Below, piece after piece: positions 54,984 through 63,831 of a stretch of DNA of 64,000 nt. The first letter of the stretch is position 1. Each line of letters starts with the position of its first letter. Origin of the DNA: Robbsia sp. KACC 23696 (lineage in GTDB: Bacteria; Pseudomonadota; Gammaproteobacteria; Burkholderiales; Burkholderiaceae); assembly GCF_039852015.1 (NCBI RefSeq), contig NZ_CP156627.1, positions 1,488,001 to 1,552,000 on the forward strand, read 5' to 3'. A program made the position numbers and the translations under genes. The notes under the pieces are model-generated. The model was not told where the DNA came from. It did no database searches and saw only the letters and a list, made by a program, of their open reading frames with translations.

Positions 54984-57359
54984 ATGCGTACCGTAACGCG
55001 ACCTGCCTCGTCTGGCATCGACACCGTGGTTTCCGACGCCACGTCCGGTTTTATTTCGCGCCCCGCCCGGGTATCGTCGCAGTCTCCCGCCTCCCTGTCC
55101 GGACGACAGCGCCTACAGCGAGGCCAACGGCCTTTCGCCCCGCGTCGGACGACGTTATCGCTGCACTGCCTGATCACGTTGGGCTTGCTGGGATCTTCGC
55201 TCGCGCATGCACAGACCAGCGATAACGGCGCCGGCGCGACGGTCGTCGATCGCCCGCAATCCGCAGCGGACAGTCGCACCGAAGCAAATACAGGCGGTAA
55301 AACGACGACATCCGATACGTCGGCGCTCGTGGAAACCAGCGGCCTCTCCGCAGTCTCGGTGAAAGGCACGTCCCAAGCAGAGAAGCAAAACACGTTTGTC
55401 GCAAAAACCGTGCAAACGGGACAGTACAAAGGCCTTGACGCCATCGACACGCCGGCGACGATCAACGTCGTCACGTCGGCCGTCCTGCAAGCGCAAGCCG
55501 CAACCGGTCTATACGATGCGCTACGCAACACGCCCGGCGTGTATCGGCAGCAATTGAGCGGCATCGGGTACGACCAATTGGCCATTCGCGGCATCGCGCC
55601 GGATAACCGCGCCAGTTATTTCCTCGATGGCGTGTTGCCGTTCGACAATAACATCTGGATGCCGATGGAGGATAAGGAGCGCGTCGAAGTATTGAAAGGG
55701 GCAACTGCGCTTTACTATGGCTTCACCGTCCCCGCCGGCGTCGTGAACATGGTCATGAAGCGGGCGGGAGACATGCCGGTGACTACCATCGGAACGGTTG
55801 TCGACAGTCACGGCTCCGTTGGCGTCAAAGCCGACATCGCACGCCGTTTCGGCAAGGATCAGCAGTTCGGGCTGCGCGTCAACGCGATGGACGAGCACGT
55901 CGAGACGCCTATCGACGGGGACCGCGGCTATCGCAAGTTCGTCAGCGTGGCTGCCGACTGGAAGGTCAACAATAAGCTGTCGCTGAAGTACGATCTCGAA
56001 AATATCAATCAAAAGGTCGTGGAGCAAGCAGGCATTACGCCGCTGACTGCCGTCAATGGCGTCATTTCCCTGCCGGGCCTGCCAAACGCGTCGAAACTGC
56101 TGGTGCCCAACAATCAGTACACGACCTCGACAGCCACGGCGCAACTATTGCGTGCCGATTATCTGATTTCGGACAATTGGTCGGCCAATTTTGCGATAGG
56201 CCAATCCATTACGCAACGCAATCGCCGGCTTTGGATATTCCGCAATTACAACGTCAACACTGGTGCGGGACAGCTACAAGAGAGCGTGCAAAACGGGCAG
56301 CGTTACGAAAATCAAGATATTCGTGCCGAGGTCAACGGTCTTTTCAAGACGGGACCGGTGTCGCATGATTTGACCGTCGGCGTACAAGAGAACTGGCAGT
56401 ACCAGCCGTCGTTCACGACGTACTACTATACGGCGAACCAGAATCTCTACAATCCGATCGATGTCAGCGCGTCCTTGAAAGCATCCGGCACGCCGAAAGC
56501 GTTTTACGCGGATCATATCCAGACACAAGGCGTCTATCTTTACGATCGCATCGCCCTGTCGCCGCGCTGGGAGCTGACGCCAGGCGTTCGATATTCGCGA
56601 TATCACGAGACGCAATACGGCACGCCGGAGCAATCGGTGACACGTACCTCGCCAACGGCCAGCCTGCTTTATAAGGCGACGCCCTCGACGAGCATTTATG
56701 CCAGTTATGTCGAAGGCCTGGAATCGCCAGGCAGCGCACCCGCTACCGCGACAAACGCCTACCAATCGTTGCCGGCGGCAGTCAGCCGCCAGGAAGAGTT
56801 GGGTGTCAAGCAACGGCTGCCCGGCGACGCCTTGCTGACGGTCGCATTGTTCAATCTACGCCAGCCGGCCGCCAGCACCGATGCGTCCGGTTACTACGGG
56901 CTCAGCGGCATGGGCCAGTATCGCGGCATCGAATTCGCCTTCCAAGGCGACGTCACGAAGCGGCTTTCTCTGGTACTGAGCGGCACCTACCTACACGCAC
57001 GCTTGGAGGACGCGGCCGATGCGAGCACGAATGGGAAGCGGCCCGAGGATACACCGAAGTTCACCGCCAGCGCCTTTGCGAATTACAAGGTGCCGTATGT
57101 GAATGGCTTGTCGTTAAACGGCGGAGCGTATTTCATCAGCGCGCGACCAATCAACGATGCGAACCAAGCCTTCATCGGTGGCTATACGCTGTTCAGTGCC
57201 GGTATCCGTTATCAAACGACCCTGTTCCGCAAACATGCATCGTTCCAATTGAACGTGGACAACGCGTTGAACCGTCATTATTGGGCGTCGGCTGGTTCCA
57301 GCCAGTTGGGTATCGGACTCGATCGCACCTTTACGTTGACCTCGACGATCGACTTCTGA
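54984..57359 (+). CDS. TonB-dependent siderophore receptor
   Basis: 791 aa outer-membrane receptor. After an unusual basic leader of about 55 residues comes a signal core (SLHCLITLGLLGSSLAHAQ, about 58-77). The plug domain is clear: GLYDALRNTPGVYRQQ, IRGIAPDNRASYFLDGVLPF, VEVLKGATALYYGF and GGVVNMVMKR-like VPAGVVNMVMKRAG. The 22-strand barrel follows and ends in FTLTSTIDF with terminal Phe. The pattern is that of ferric siderophore receptors of the FhuE/FpvA/FoxA type. The Fur-like site upstream supports iron regulation. The ATG at 54984 is the only one before the signal core; upstream frame has no ribosome binding site. Confidence 0.88.
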   Translation: MRTVTRPASSGIDTVVSDATSGFISRPARVSSQSPASLSGRQRLQRGQRPFAPRRTTLSLHCLITLGLLGSSLAHAQTSDNGAGATVVDRPQSAADSRTEANTGGKTTTSDTSALVETSGLSAVSVKGTSQAEKQNTFVAKTVQTGQYKGLDAIDTPATINVVTSAVLQAQAATGLYDALRNTPGVYRQQLSGIGYDQLAIRGIAPDNRASYFLDGVLPFDNNIWMPMEDKERVEVLKGATALYYGFTVPAGVVNMVMKRAGDMPVTTIGTVVDSHGSVGVKADIARRFGKDQQFGLRVNAMDEHVETPIDGDRGYRKFVSVAADWKVNNKLSLKYDLENINQKVVEQAGITPLTAVNGVISLPGLPNASKLLVPNNQYTTSTATAQLLRADYLISDNWSANFAIGQSITQRNRRLWIFRNYNVNTGAGQLQESVQNGQRYENQDIRAEVNGLFKTGPVSHDLTVGVQENWQYQPSFTTYYYTANQNLYNPIDVSASLKASGTPKAFYADHIQTQGVYLYDRIALSPRWELTPGVRYSRYHETQYGTPEQSVTRTSPTASLLYKATPSTSIYASYVEGLESPGSAPATATNAYQSLPAAVSRQEELGVKQRLPGDALLTVALFNLRQPAASTDASGYYGLSGMGQYRGIEFAFQGDVTKRLSLVLSGTYLHARLEDAADASTNGKRPEDTPKFTASAFANYKVPYVNGLSLNGGAYFISARPINDANQAFIGGYTLFSAGIRYQTTLFRKHASFQLNVDNALNRHYWASAGSSQLGIGLDRTFTLTSTIDF

Positions 57360-57489
57360 CGTTCGCTTCGCCGAGTGCCCGATTGCCGTTGCAAATGACG
57401 TCGCCGCTATCATAACGGCGCATCGGGTGGCGCGGCCGTTTGGCACCGAACCGACTTAACCCTATGAAAGATATCGAGATGCTAAAAAA

Positions 57490-57546
57490 GCATTAGTGAT
57501 TTCCGGCTCGCGCGCATTGTCCTTTGTTCGGCAACTCTCTAGCATG
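57490..57546. promoter_or_regulatory. Shared promoter element, copy 1 (upstream of the luciferase-like gene)
   Basis: GCATTAGTGATTTCC at 57490-57504 and TCTAGCATG at 57538-57546. Both are repeated in the same order and direction at 59581-59595 and 59639-59647 beside the LysR gene. Likely binding site of that LysR and part of the promoter. Confidence 0.55.
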
Positions 57547-57643
57547 ATCCTGGAGAGAGATGATAGACACGAACGCCTGGCCGTCGCCGAGTACGATGGC
57601 CGGCGACCTTCGTCCGAACACGTGGCATGTACCGAGGTTTACG

Positions 57644-58606
57644 ATGCAGACAAATGACCCGACGCAGCATGCAGGCTTTCGACGTATCTTTGCTGAAAAC
57701 CGTCTGACCATTGGCTTCATTGCGCCGCTGGAACCCTATCCCGACACACCTGGCCCCACGCTGCGCAATCACGAAGCGGTGATCAAACACGCCGACGATA
57801 TCGGTATTGCAGGGTATTGGCTCCGGGACGTGCCGTTTTACGACCCAAGCTTCGGCGACGTCGGTCAGGTGCTCGATCCGTTTGTCTACGCCGGCTGGCT
57901 GGCGGCGATTACCCGGAACATGGCCATCGGTACGGCCGGCATTGTCGTGCCGCTTCGGGAACCGATTGCAACGGCGAAACAAATCGCCACGCTGGACAAT
58001 ATGACGGGCGGACGTTTTATTCCCGGTATGGCATCCGGCGATAGGCCGGTGGAATATCCTGCCTTTGGTGAAGATTTCGACAATCGCGCCGAGCGGTATA
58101 GAGAGGCCATCCGTTTGACGCGCACCGTCTTGACCGACGACTTCCCGGTTCACGCCACACAACATTACGGCGAGCTTGTCGGCGCGATCGACCTCGTGCC
58201 GAAACCGTCCTCGCCGTTTTTGCCGCTTATCAGCATCGGTCGTGCAGGCCAGACGAAGGAATGGATCGCCGAACATATGGACGGCTGGATCTGGCACGGA
58301 CGCGACGCGACCAAGTTGGACTATGTGGTGCCGCAATGGCGCGCGCTGACCGCCTCGCGCGGCTTTAAACCGTACGGCTATGGCACGTGGTTCGATCTAT
58401 TGAAAGACCCTGACGCGCCGATCGAACCGGGGCAGATCCTGCGCGGCGGCCGGCATGCGCTGATCGAACTGTGGAAGCGCCAGGAACACGTTGGCGTCAA
58501 TCATGTCGTGCTGAATCTGAAGCCCTCGCAGCGCCCCGCGGAAGACGTGCTCGACGAGATGGGCACGCACATTCTGCCGCTATTCCCGACACACGTATCC
58601 GTGTAA
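57644..58606 (+). CDS. LLM-class flavin-dependent oxidoreductase
   Basis: 320 aa, luciferase-like TIM barrel. Landmarks: RLTIGFIAPLEPY at the start, GIAGYWLRDVPFYDPSFGDV, GTAGIVVPLREPIATAKQIA, MTGGRFIPGMASGDRPVEY and LISIGRAGQTKEWIAEHM. This matches the TIGR03571-like branch of unknown substrate. I take the ATG at 57644 (GAGG 8 bases upstream); the ATG at 57560, with GGAG 4 bases before, would add 28 residues. It needs FMNH2 from a separate reductase, not seen here. It sits tail-to-tail with lysR and shares a promoter sequence with the lysR/DMT region. Confidence 0.85.
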   Translation: MQTNDPTQHAGFRRIFAENRLTIGFIAPLEPYPDTPGPTLRNHEAVIKHADDIGIAGYWLRDVPFYDPSFGDVGQVLDPFVYAGWLAAITRNMAIGTAGIVVPLREPIATAKQIATLDNMTGGRFIPGMASGDRPVEYPAFGEDFDNRAERYREAIRLTRTVLTDDFPVHATQHYGELVGAIDLVPKPSSPFLPLISIGRAGQTKEWIAEHMDGWIWHGRDATKLDYVVPQWRALTASRGFKPYGYGTWFDLLKDPDAPIEPGQILRGGRHALIELWKRQEHVGVNHVVLNLKPSQRPAEDVLDEMGTHILPLFPTHVSV

Positions 58607-58641
58607 TGCACCGTCGCGGAGTCGGCTCGGGCAGCCGCACG

Positions 58642-59565
58642 CTATGTGATTTCCCAGTACGGCGGCGAACCGACGCGCTCCATGATGAAGTCGGAAAGCA
58701 GTTTGACCTTGCGCGATCGTAACCGGCTTTCCGGGAACACGAGATGGATATCGGCAGGATCCGCGACGACCGATGCCTGCCACTCCGACAACAGGCAAAC
58801 CAGCTTCTTTTTGCGAAAAGCGTCCGCCGCATAAAGCCAGCTGGGAAACAGCACGATGCCCTGCCCTTTCAACGCGGCTGCAACCAGCAGCTCGGCGTTA
58901 TTGCTCTGCAGGTTGCCGCTGATCTCGTAGGGGACATAGCGCTCTTGATCGGAGCGCCGAAAATACCACCGCTGCATCCCTAAATGGCCTTTGTATGCCA
59001 GGCAATTGTGCTTGAATAAATCGTCCGGCGTATCCGGCTTGCCCGCGCGCGCCAGGTAGGCGGGACTGGCACAGACCAGATACTGTTGCGCGCCCAGACT
59101 CCGTGCAACAAGTCCCGAATCGGCGAGCTTGCCAACGCGGACCGTGATATCGGCGCCCTCCTGCACCGGATCGACGAAGGCGTCGGTCAGTACCAGCTCC
59201 ACCGTGACGGCGGGATAGCGCTGCTGAAATTCGTTGATCAACGGCGCGATATGCAAGCGTCCCAACGCGACCGGCGCGTTGATTCTGACTAGCCCCTTGG
59301 GCGCGACATCCTTGTCGGCGGCGATTTCCGTCGCCGCGTCCAGCAGCTCCAACGCTTCTCGCACCTGAAGATAGTACCGCTCACCGGCATCGGTCAGCCG
59401 GACGGCCCGCGTATGGCGGAACAGCAAGCGCTGCCCAATATCTTCCTCCAATGCCGCGATATGCCGCGACACCGACGATGCCGGCACACCGAAGAATCGT
59501 GCGGTTTCGACGAAGCTGCTCGTCTTGGCAACGTGGATGAAGAAACGCAATGCCTTGATTTGCAT
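58642..59565 (-). CDS. LysR-family transcriptional regulator
   Basis: 307 aa. N-terminal HTH: LRFFIHVAKTSSFVETARFF, GVPASSVSRHIAALEEDIGQ, LLFRHTRAVRLTDAGERYY. The C-terminal co-inducer domain follows (VRINAPVALGRLHIAPLINE, GADITVRVGKLADSGLVARS). It is divergent from the DMT transporter pair and convergent with the luciferase-like gene. Its control of both is suggested by the repeated 15-mer at 57490 and 59581. Confidence 0.9.
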   Translation of the reverse strand: MQIKALRFFIHVAKTSSFVETARFFGVPASSVSRHIAALEEDIGQRLLFRHTRAVRLTDAGERYYLQVREALELLDAATEIAADKDVAPKGLVRINAPVALGRLHIAPLINEFQQRYPAVTVELVLTDAFVDPVQEGADITVRVGKLADSGLVARSLGAQQYLVCASPAYLARAGKPDTPDDLFKHNCLAYKGHLGMQRWYFRRSDQERYVPYEISGNLQSNNAELLVAAALKGQGIVLFPSWLYAADAFRKKKLVCLLSEWQASVVADPADIHLVFPESRLRSRKVKLLSDFIMERVGSPPYWEIT

Positions 59566-59580
59566 GAAGTTGCTGTAATT

Positions 59581-59647
59581 GCATTAGTGATTTCCATTCT
59601 ATCCCAATTGTTCCAAATGCAGCACGTGTCTAGCATGGCTTTTTTAG
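59581..59647. promoter_or_regulatory. Shared promoter element, copy 2 (lysR/DMT divergent region)
   Basis: GCATTAGTGATTTCC at 59581-59595 followed by TCTAGCATG at 59639-59647. The two parts are 58 bases apart (start to start), against 48 in copy 1: a difference of about one helical turn. It lies 15 bases from the lysR start and about 11-77 bases before the first DMT gene. Confidence 0.55.
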
Positions 59648-59657
59648 GAAAGAAAAC

Positions 59658-60083
59658 ATGAATCTCTTATTGATACCGCTGGTGGTTATGGCGGGGATGG
59701 GACTCTCCGTCGAAGCGGGTTTGCTCGGCCCCCTTGGTGCGGAAGTGGGTGAAGGGTGGGCGACGCTGGGGATTTTTGGTATGGGATCCCTGCTCCTCAC
59801 GTTTGGCTTGATATTCAGCCGTCCCAAACTGGGCGCCCTTTTCTCTCAGCCGCGATGGATGCTCGCGGGTGGCTTACTCGGTCCGATCTACGTGCTTGCC
59901 CTGACGCTGGCCACTCCGCACATCGGCGTGGGCCTCACGATGGTAGGGATCTTGTTCGGTCAGGTTGCGGCAAGTCTGATCATCGATCATCAAGGATGGC
60001 TAGGTGCGTCCCGTCGCGCCGTCGATCGCTATCGACTTGCGGCGTTGGCCGCAATCCTCGTCGCGTTGTGGCTCATTCATTAA
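59658..60083 (+). CDS. DMT-superfamily transporter subunit (DUF606/YdcZ-like)
   Basis: 141 aa with about five membrane spans (LLLIPLVVMAGMGLSVEAGL, WATLGIFGMGSLLLTFGLIF, MLAGGLLGPIYVLALTLAT, VGLTMVGILFGQVAASLII, LAALAAILVALWLI). The GQVAASLIIDHQGWLG motif is typical of DUF606 proteins, which occur as adjacent pairs. Start preceded by AGGAAAG. Substrate unknown; the partner follows 10 bases downstream. Confidence 0.85.
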   Translation: MNLLLIPLVVMAGMGLSVEAGLLGPLGAEVGEGWATLGIFGMGSLLLTFGLIFSRPKLGALFSQPRWMLAGGLLGPIYVLALTLATPHIGVGLTMVGILFGQVAASLIIDHQGWLGASRRAVDRYRLAALAAILVALWLIH

Positions 60084-60093
60084 AGGTTTCGTC

Positions 60094-60597
60094 ATGTTCA
60101 TCTTAATGCTGGTGGTAGTCGTTCTAAGTGGCGCGGTCCTTTGTGCGCAGTCTGCCATCAATGGCGGATTGGGCAGCCGTGTCGGTGTTCTGGAAAGCGC
60201 TTGGCTGACTTTCACGCTGGGGGCGCTGGTGATGTTCATCATCTCTTTTTATACCGAACCGCATCACGCGCTGAATTTGCTGACCGTACCGCGCTGGCAA
60301 GTCACCGGCTCCTTCTTCGGTGTGATCTACATGATCGTCATCGTGTTCGCGATGCCGCGGATCGGCACCGCTGCGGCAACCGTCGCGGTGATCAGCGGCC
60401 AGTTGCTGATGAGCTTGCTGATCGATAACTTCGGCTGGCTGGGCAATCACGTGATCCCGCTCGGTAGCAGCCGTATTGGCGCGGTGGTGTTGTTGGCCGT
60501 CGCGTTGGCACTGATCTACAAGAGCAATACCGTCCGCGCCGCCGCGGAACGACAGTCCGCAGGCAACGGCGCCGCCTTGGCAAGCGCGGGCGAATAA
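60094..60597 (+). CDS. DMT-superfamily transporter subunit (DUF606/YdcZ-like), partner
   Basis: 167 aa, five membrane spans and the same GQLLMSLLIDNFGWLG motif as its neighbour, with AQSAINGGLG near the N-terminus. AAAGG 8 bases before the ATG at 60094 fixes the start; an open frame from 60004 is not used. The two half-size proteins likely form an antiparallel heterodimer. Probably coexpressed with the first and controlled by LysR. Confidence 0.85.
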   Translation: MFILMLVVVVLSGAVLCAQSAINGGLGSRVGVLESAWLTFTLGALVMFIISFYTEPHHALNLLTVPRWQVTGSFFGVIYMIVIVFAMPRIGTAAATVAVISGQLLMSLLIDNFGWLGNHVIPLGSSRIGAVVLLAVALALIYKSNTVRAAAERQSAGNGAALASAGE

Positions 60598-60667
60598 ACC
60601 CACCGCGACACTCCGCCTGTGTGGGACGGGGCACACAAAAGCGCTCAGCGCAAAAATACCAAGCTGA

Positions 60668-60684
60668 TTCCCATCATATGGGAA
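60668..60684. promoter_or_regulatory. Palindromic operator of the second IclR gene
   Basis: TTCCCAT-CAT-ATGGGAA, perfect 7-base arms, 31 bases before the IclR start. Size and place suit autoregulation by an IclR dimer. Confidence 0.55.
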
Positions 60685-60715
60685 ACGTATTTTTGAAATG
60701 GGGGAATGACATGGC

Positions 60716-61498
60716 ATGCTGGCGCCATTGTCCATAAGCGATCGAATCGTGACTGCTTCCCCTTCCATCACCGGTGCCGAACGTGTCTTGCAAGTGCTTG
60801 CCGCGCTCGCGAGCCATGGCGACGCGATGACCGCCAAGGATTTACTGGCGGTCACGGGTCTCGCGCAGAGCACGCTGTATCGCCAGATTGCACTGTTGAA
60901 GCGATGGGGCTTTGTCTCGGAAAACGCCGGATTCTATGCCCCAGGTCCCGTCAGCCTGCAATTGGCGCTCGGTTTCGACGTCAACTCCCTCCTCGTGGAA
61001 GCGAGTCGCGAGGAAATGGCGCAACTCGCGCGAGCATCTCACGAGAGTATCGGCCTCGTGGTCGCCGTCAACGATCAACTCATCTGCCTCGACATGGTCG
61101 ACAGCGACTACTCGCTGCGCTGCTCTTTTGAAAAAGGGCGTGCGGTGCCGCTGAGCGCTGGGGCATCGGCGAAATGCCTGCTCGCCTTCATGGCGGATCG
61201 TCCACGCACCGAGACCTTGGATCGCCTGTTCGCCGACGATGCCGTCGGCCGCGCCAGACTGGAAGCGCAACTCGACGCTATCCGCAAGGATGGCTTTGCT
61301 ATCAGCGAAAGCGAAGTAGATCCCGGTGTCTGGGGTGTCAGCGCGCCCCTTTTCCGTCGCGCGGGTCGCGCAATGCTTTGCTGCGCAGCGATCACGCTGA
61401 TGGCGCCGTCTACCCGCGCCATCGGACGTGAGTCCGCGTTTACTGCGCAGACCCTTCGCAGCGCCCGATTGATCACCAATCGTCTCCACGTAGAATAA
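60716..61498 (+). CDS. IclR-family transcriptional regulator
   Basis: 260 aa. HTH at about 20-75: ITGAERVLQVLAALASHGDA then DLLAVTGLAQSTLYRQIALL. The effector domain follows with RCSFEKGRAVPLSAGASAKC and AISESEVDPGVWGVSAPLF. Start at the ATG at 60716 (GGGGAATGA upstream); a GTG at 60748 is the alternative. It precedes the amino-acid ABC transporter genes by 35 bases on the same strand, so probably regulates them. Confidence 0.88.
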   Translation: MLAPLSISDRIVTASPSITGAERVLQVLAALASHGDAMTAKDLLAVTGLAQSTLYRQIALLKRWGFVSENAGFYAPGPVSLQLALGFDVNSLLVEASREEMAQLARASHESIGLVVAVNDQLICLDMVDSDYSLRCSFEKGRAVPLSAGASAKCLLAFMADRPRTETLDRLFADDAVGRARLEAQLDAIRKDGFAISESEVDPGVWGVSAPLFRRAGRAMLCCAAITLMAPSTRAIGRESAFTAQTLRSARLITNRLHVE

Positions 61499-61533
61499 AT
61501 CGCGCCCCCCTTATCGATCCCAGGAGCACCCGC

Positions 61534-62313
61534 ATGAAACTGCAGAAATTCCTTTCCCTTGCCTGCTTGACGTTGGCAACCACCGCATTCACCGCGTTTG
61601 CCGCCGCGCCCGTCTTCGCACAAAGCAGCGCGACGCTGCGCGTGGCCACCGACGCGACCTTCGCGCCGATGGAATACACGGAAAGCGGCGTACGTAAGGG
61701 CTTCGATATCGACATCATGAATGCGCTCGCCAAGGCCATGGGGAAGCAAGTGCAGTGGACGGATATCGATTTTAAGGGCCTGATTCCCGGTCTGATCGCC
61801 CAACGTTTCGACGTGGCGATTTCCGCCATCTACATCACGCCGGAACGCGCAAAGGTCGTCGATCTGACCGACAGCTATTTCGCAGGCGGCCTGGTGGCCC
61901 TCGTCAAGCAGGACTCGCCGGTTAAAACCCTCGCGGAACTGAACGGCAAAAAGGTCTCGGTTCAAGTCGGCACGAAGTCGGTCAGCTACCTCCACGACAA
62001 CTATCCGAAGATCAGTACCGTGGAAGTGGAAAAAAACCAGGAAATGTTCGACCTCGTCGGGATCGGCCGCGTCGATGCAGCCGTCACCGGAAAACCGGCA
62101 GCCTTCCAGTTCGTGCGTACGCGCCCTGGCTTCCGCGTATTGGATGATGCCTTGACGACCGAAGCCTATGGCATCGCCGTGCGCAAGGACGAGCCGGAAT
62201 TGCGCACCGCCTTGAACACGGCATTGGCGAAGATCAAGGCCGACGGCACGTATGCGGCCATCGTTCAGAAGTGGTTCCCGGCGAACCCGAGCGCGACGCC
62301 TGCAACGAAGTAA
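61534..62313 (+). CDS. Polar amino acid ABC transporter, periplasmic binding protein
   Basis: 259 aa. Signal peptide LACLTLATTAFTAFAAAPVFAQ, then the SBP_bac_3 pattern: LRVATDATFAPMEYTESG, GFDIDIMNALAKAMGKQVQW, LIPGLIAQRFDVAISAIYI and ELNGKKVSVQVGTKS. RBS AGGAG 6 bases before the ATG. It delivers a polar amino acid (glutamine-, histidine- or cystine-type cannot be separated by eye) to the permease encoded next. Confidence 0.9.
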   Translation: MKLQKFLSLACLTLATTAFTAFAAAPVFAQSSATLRVATDATFAPMEYTESGVRKGFDIDIMNALAKAMGKQVQWTDIDFKGLIPGLIAQRFDVAISAIYITPERAKVVDLTDSYFAGGLVALVKQDSPVKTLAELNGKKVSVQVGTKSVSYLHDNYPKISTVEVEKNQEMFDLVGIGRVDAAVTGKPAAFQFVRTRPGFRVLDDALTTEAYGIAVRKDEPELRTALNTALAKIKADGTYAAIVQKWFPANPSATPATK

Positions 62314-62386
62314 TGCGAGACATCTGCAACCGGCCGTATGCCCGCGCGTCGTCGCGAGCCCACCGTTCATCCGCCACTCTGCTCCC

Positions 62387-63055
62387 ATGAAACTTGATTT
62401 CTCTCCCGTCTTCGCGGGTTGGACCGATCTTTTGCACGGTGCACTGGTGACGATCGAGGTCACTGCGGCGGCCTTGTTGCTCAGCTGCGCATTGGGTCTG
62501 CTGATCGGGATCGGGCGTCTGTCTCGTACACGGCCACTGATCTACGGCTTCTGTACCGCCTATCTGACGTTCTTCCGCGGCACGCCGCTGCTGGTGCAGT
62601 TGTTTCTGTTGTTCTTCGGCTTGCCGCAGTTCGGCATTACCTTGCCCGCCTTCGTCTGCGGCATGCTCGGTCTGGGCTTGTATTCCGCCGCCTACGTCTC
62701 GGAAGTCGTACGCGGCGCGATCCATTCCGTCGAGCGCGGTCAGATGGAAGCGGCGCGCTCGATCGGCATGTCGTCGGGGCAGGCCATGCGCGCGATCATT
62801 CTGCCGCAGGCGGTCGTCCGCATGATCCCGCCGCTAGGCAATGAATTCATCGCCCTGATCAAAAACTCGGCGCTCGTCTCCTTGCTGACTATCGACGATC
62901 TGATGCACGAAGGCGAGAAAATCATCAGCGTCTCGTACCGCTCGCTCGAAGTCTATCTGGTGATCGCCGTGATGTACCTGTGTATGACCCAGCTAACCAG
63001 CTATTTACTGCACCGCGCCGAGCGGCGCCTGCGCGCTGGAGGAATGGTGCAATGA
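62387..63055 (+). CDS. Polar amino acid ABC transporter permease
   Basis: 222 aa. Family motifs [19 protein letters not shown] and the EAA loop [20 protein letters not shown]. About five spans. No good ribosome binding site at ATG 62387; the frame is open further upstream, but the first hydrophobic segment fits this start. The stop overlaps the ATPase start (ATGA). Confidence 0.9.
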   Translation: MKLDFSPVFAGWTDLLHGALVTIEVTAAALLLSCALGLLIGIGRLSRTRPLIYGFCTAYLTFFRGTPLLVQLFLLFFGLPQFGITLPAFVCGMLGLGLYSAAYVSEVVRGAIHSVERGQMEAARSIGMSSGQAMRAIILPQAVVRMIPPLGNEFIALIKNSALVSLLTIDDLMHEGEKIISVSYRSLEVYLVIAVMYLCMTQLTSYLLHRAERRLRAGGMVQ

Positions 63056-63804
63056 ATATCGTTGAAATCCGTGGGCTGCGTAAATCGTATGGCGCGCATA
63101 CCGTGCTGGCCGGCATCGATCTGGATATCCAGGAAAGCCAGGTCGTGGTCGTCATCGGTCCGAGCGGCTCCGGCAAAAGTACCTTTCTGCGTTGCTGCAA
63201 TGGCCTGGAACAAGCCGAGGGCGGCACGATCGATATTTGCGGGCAGCGGCTCGTCGATGGCGGAAATATGATCGGCGAGCGCAAGCTGAATGCATTGCGT
63301 GCCGATGTCGGAATGGTATTCCAATCGTTCAATCTGTTCCCGCATCTGTCGGTGTTGCGAAATATCACCGTGGGCCCCCGCATGCTGCGCGGACGAACGG
63401 CAGCCGAGGCCGACGCCGTGGCCATGGTATTGCTGGAAAAAGTGGGGCTCGCGCATAAAGCGCACGCGATGCCTGCCAGCCTGTCCGGCGGCCAGAAACA
63501 ACGTGTCGCCATCGCCCGCGCCTTGGCAATGCAACCGCGGGTCATGCTGTTCGACGAACCCACTTCCGCGCTCGATCCGGAATTGGTCGGAGAAGTCCTT
63601 CAGGTCATGAAAGTGCTCGCCAGCGAAGGCACCACGATGGTGGTGGTCACGCACGAAATGGCTTTCGCGCGTGAGGTCGCCGATGTCGTGGTGGTGATGG
63701 ATGGCGGCGTGATCGTCGAGGCCGGCCCGCCCGAGCAGATTTTCTCGGCGCCGACGCAGGCACGGACGCAAGCCTTCCTGCAAGCCGTGCTCTCGCGCAA
63801 TTGA
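63052..63804 (+). CDS. Polar amino acid ABC transporter ATPase
   Basis: 250 aa. Walker [11 protein letters not shown]-loop [11 protein letters not shown], signature [15 protein letters not shown], Walker [15 protein letters not shown], and H-loop VVTHEM. This is a GlnQ/HisP-type ATPase that powers the permease translated just before it. Start fixed by the ATGA overlap. Confidence 0.93.
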   Translation: MNIVEIRGLRKSYGAHTVLAGIDLDIQESQVVVVIGPSGSGKSTFLRCCNGLEQAEGGTIDICGQRLVDGGNMIGERKLNALRADVGMVFQSFNLFPHLSVLRNITVGPRMLRGRTAAEADAVAMVLLEKVGLAHKAHAMPASLSGGQKQRVAIARALAMQPRVMLFDEPTSALDPELVGEVLQVMKVLASEGTTMVVVTHEMAFAREVADVVVVMDGGVIVEAGPPEQIFSAPTQARTQAFLQAVLSRN

Positions 63805-63831
63805 AGCGCACTGTCCGAGAAATATCCATCC

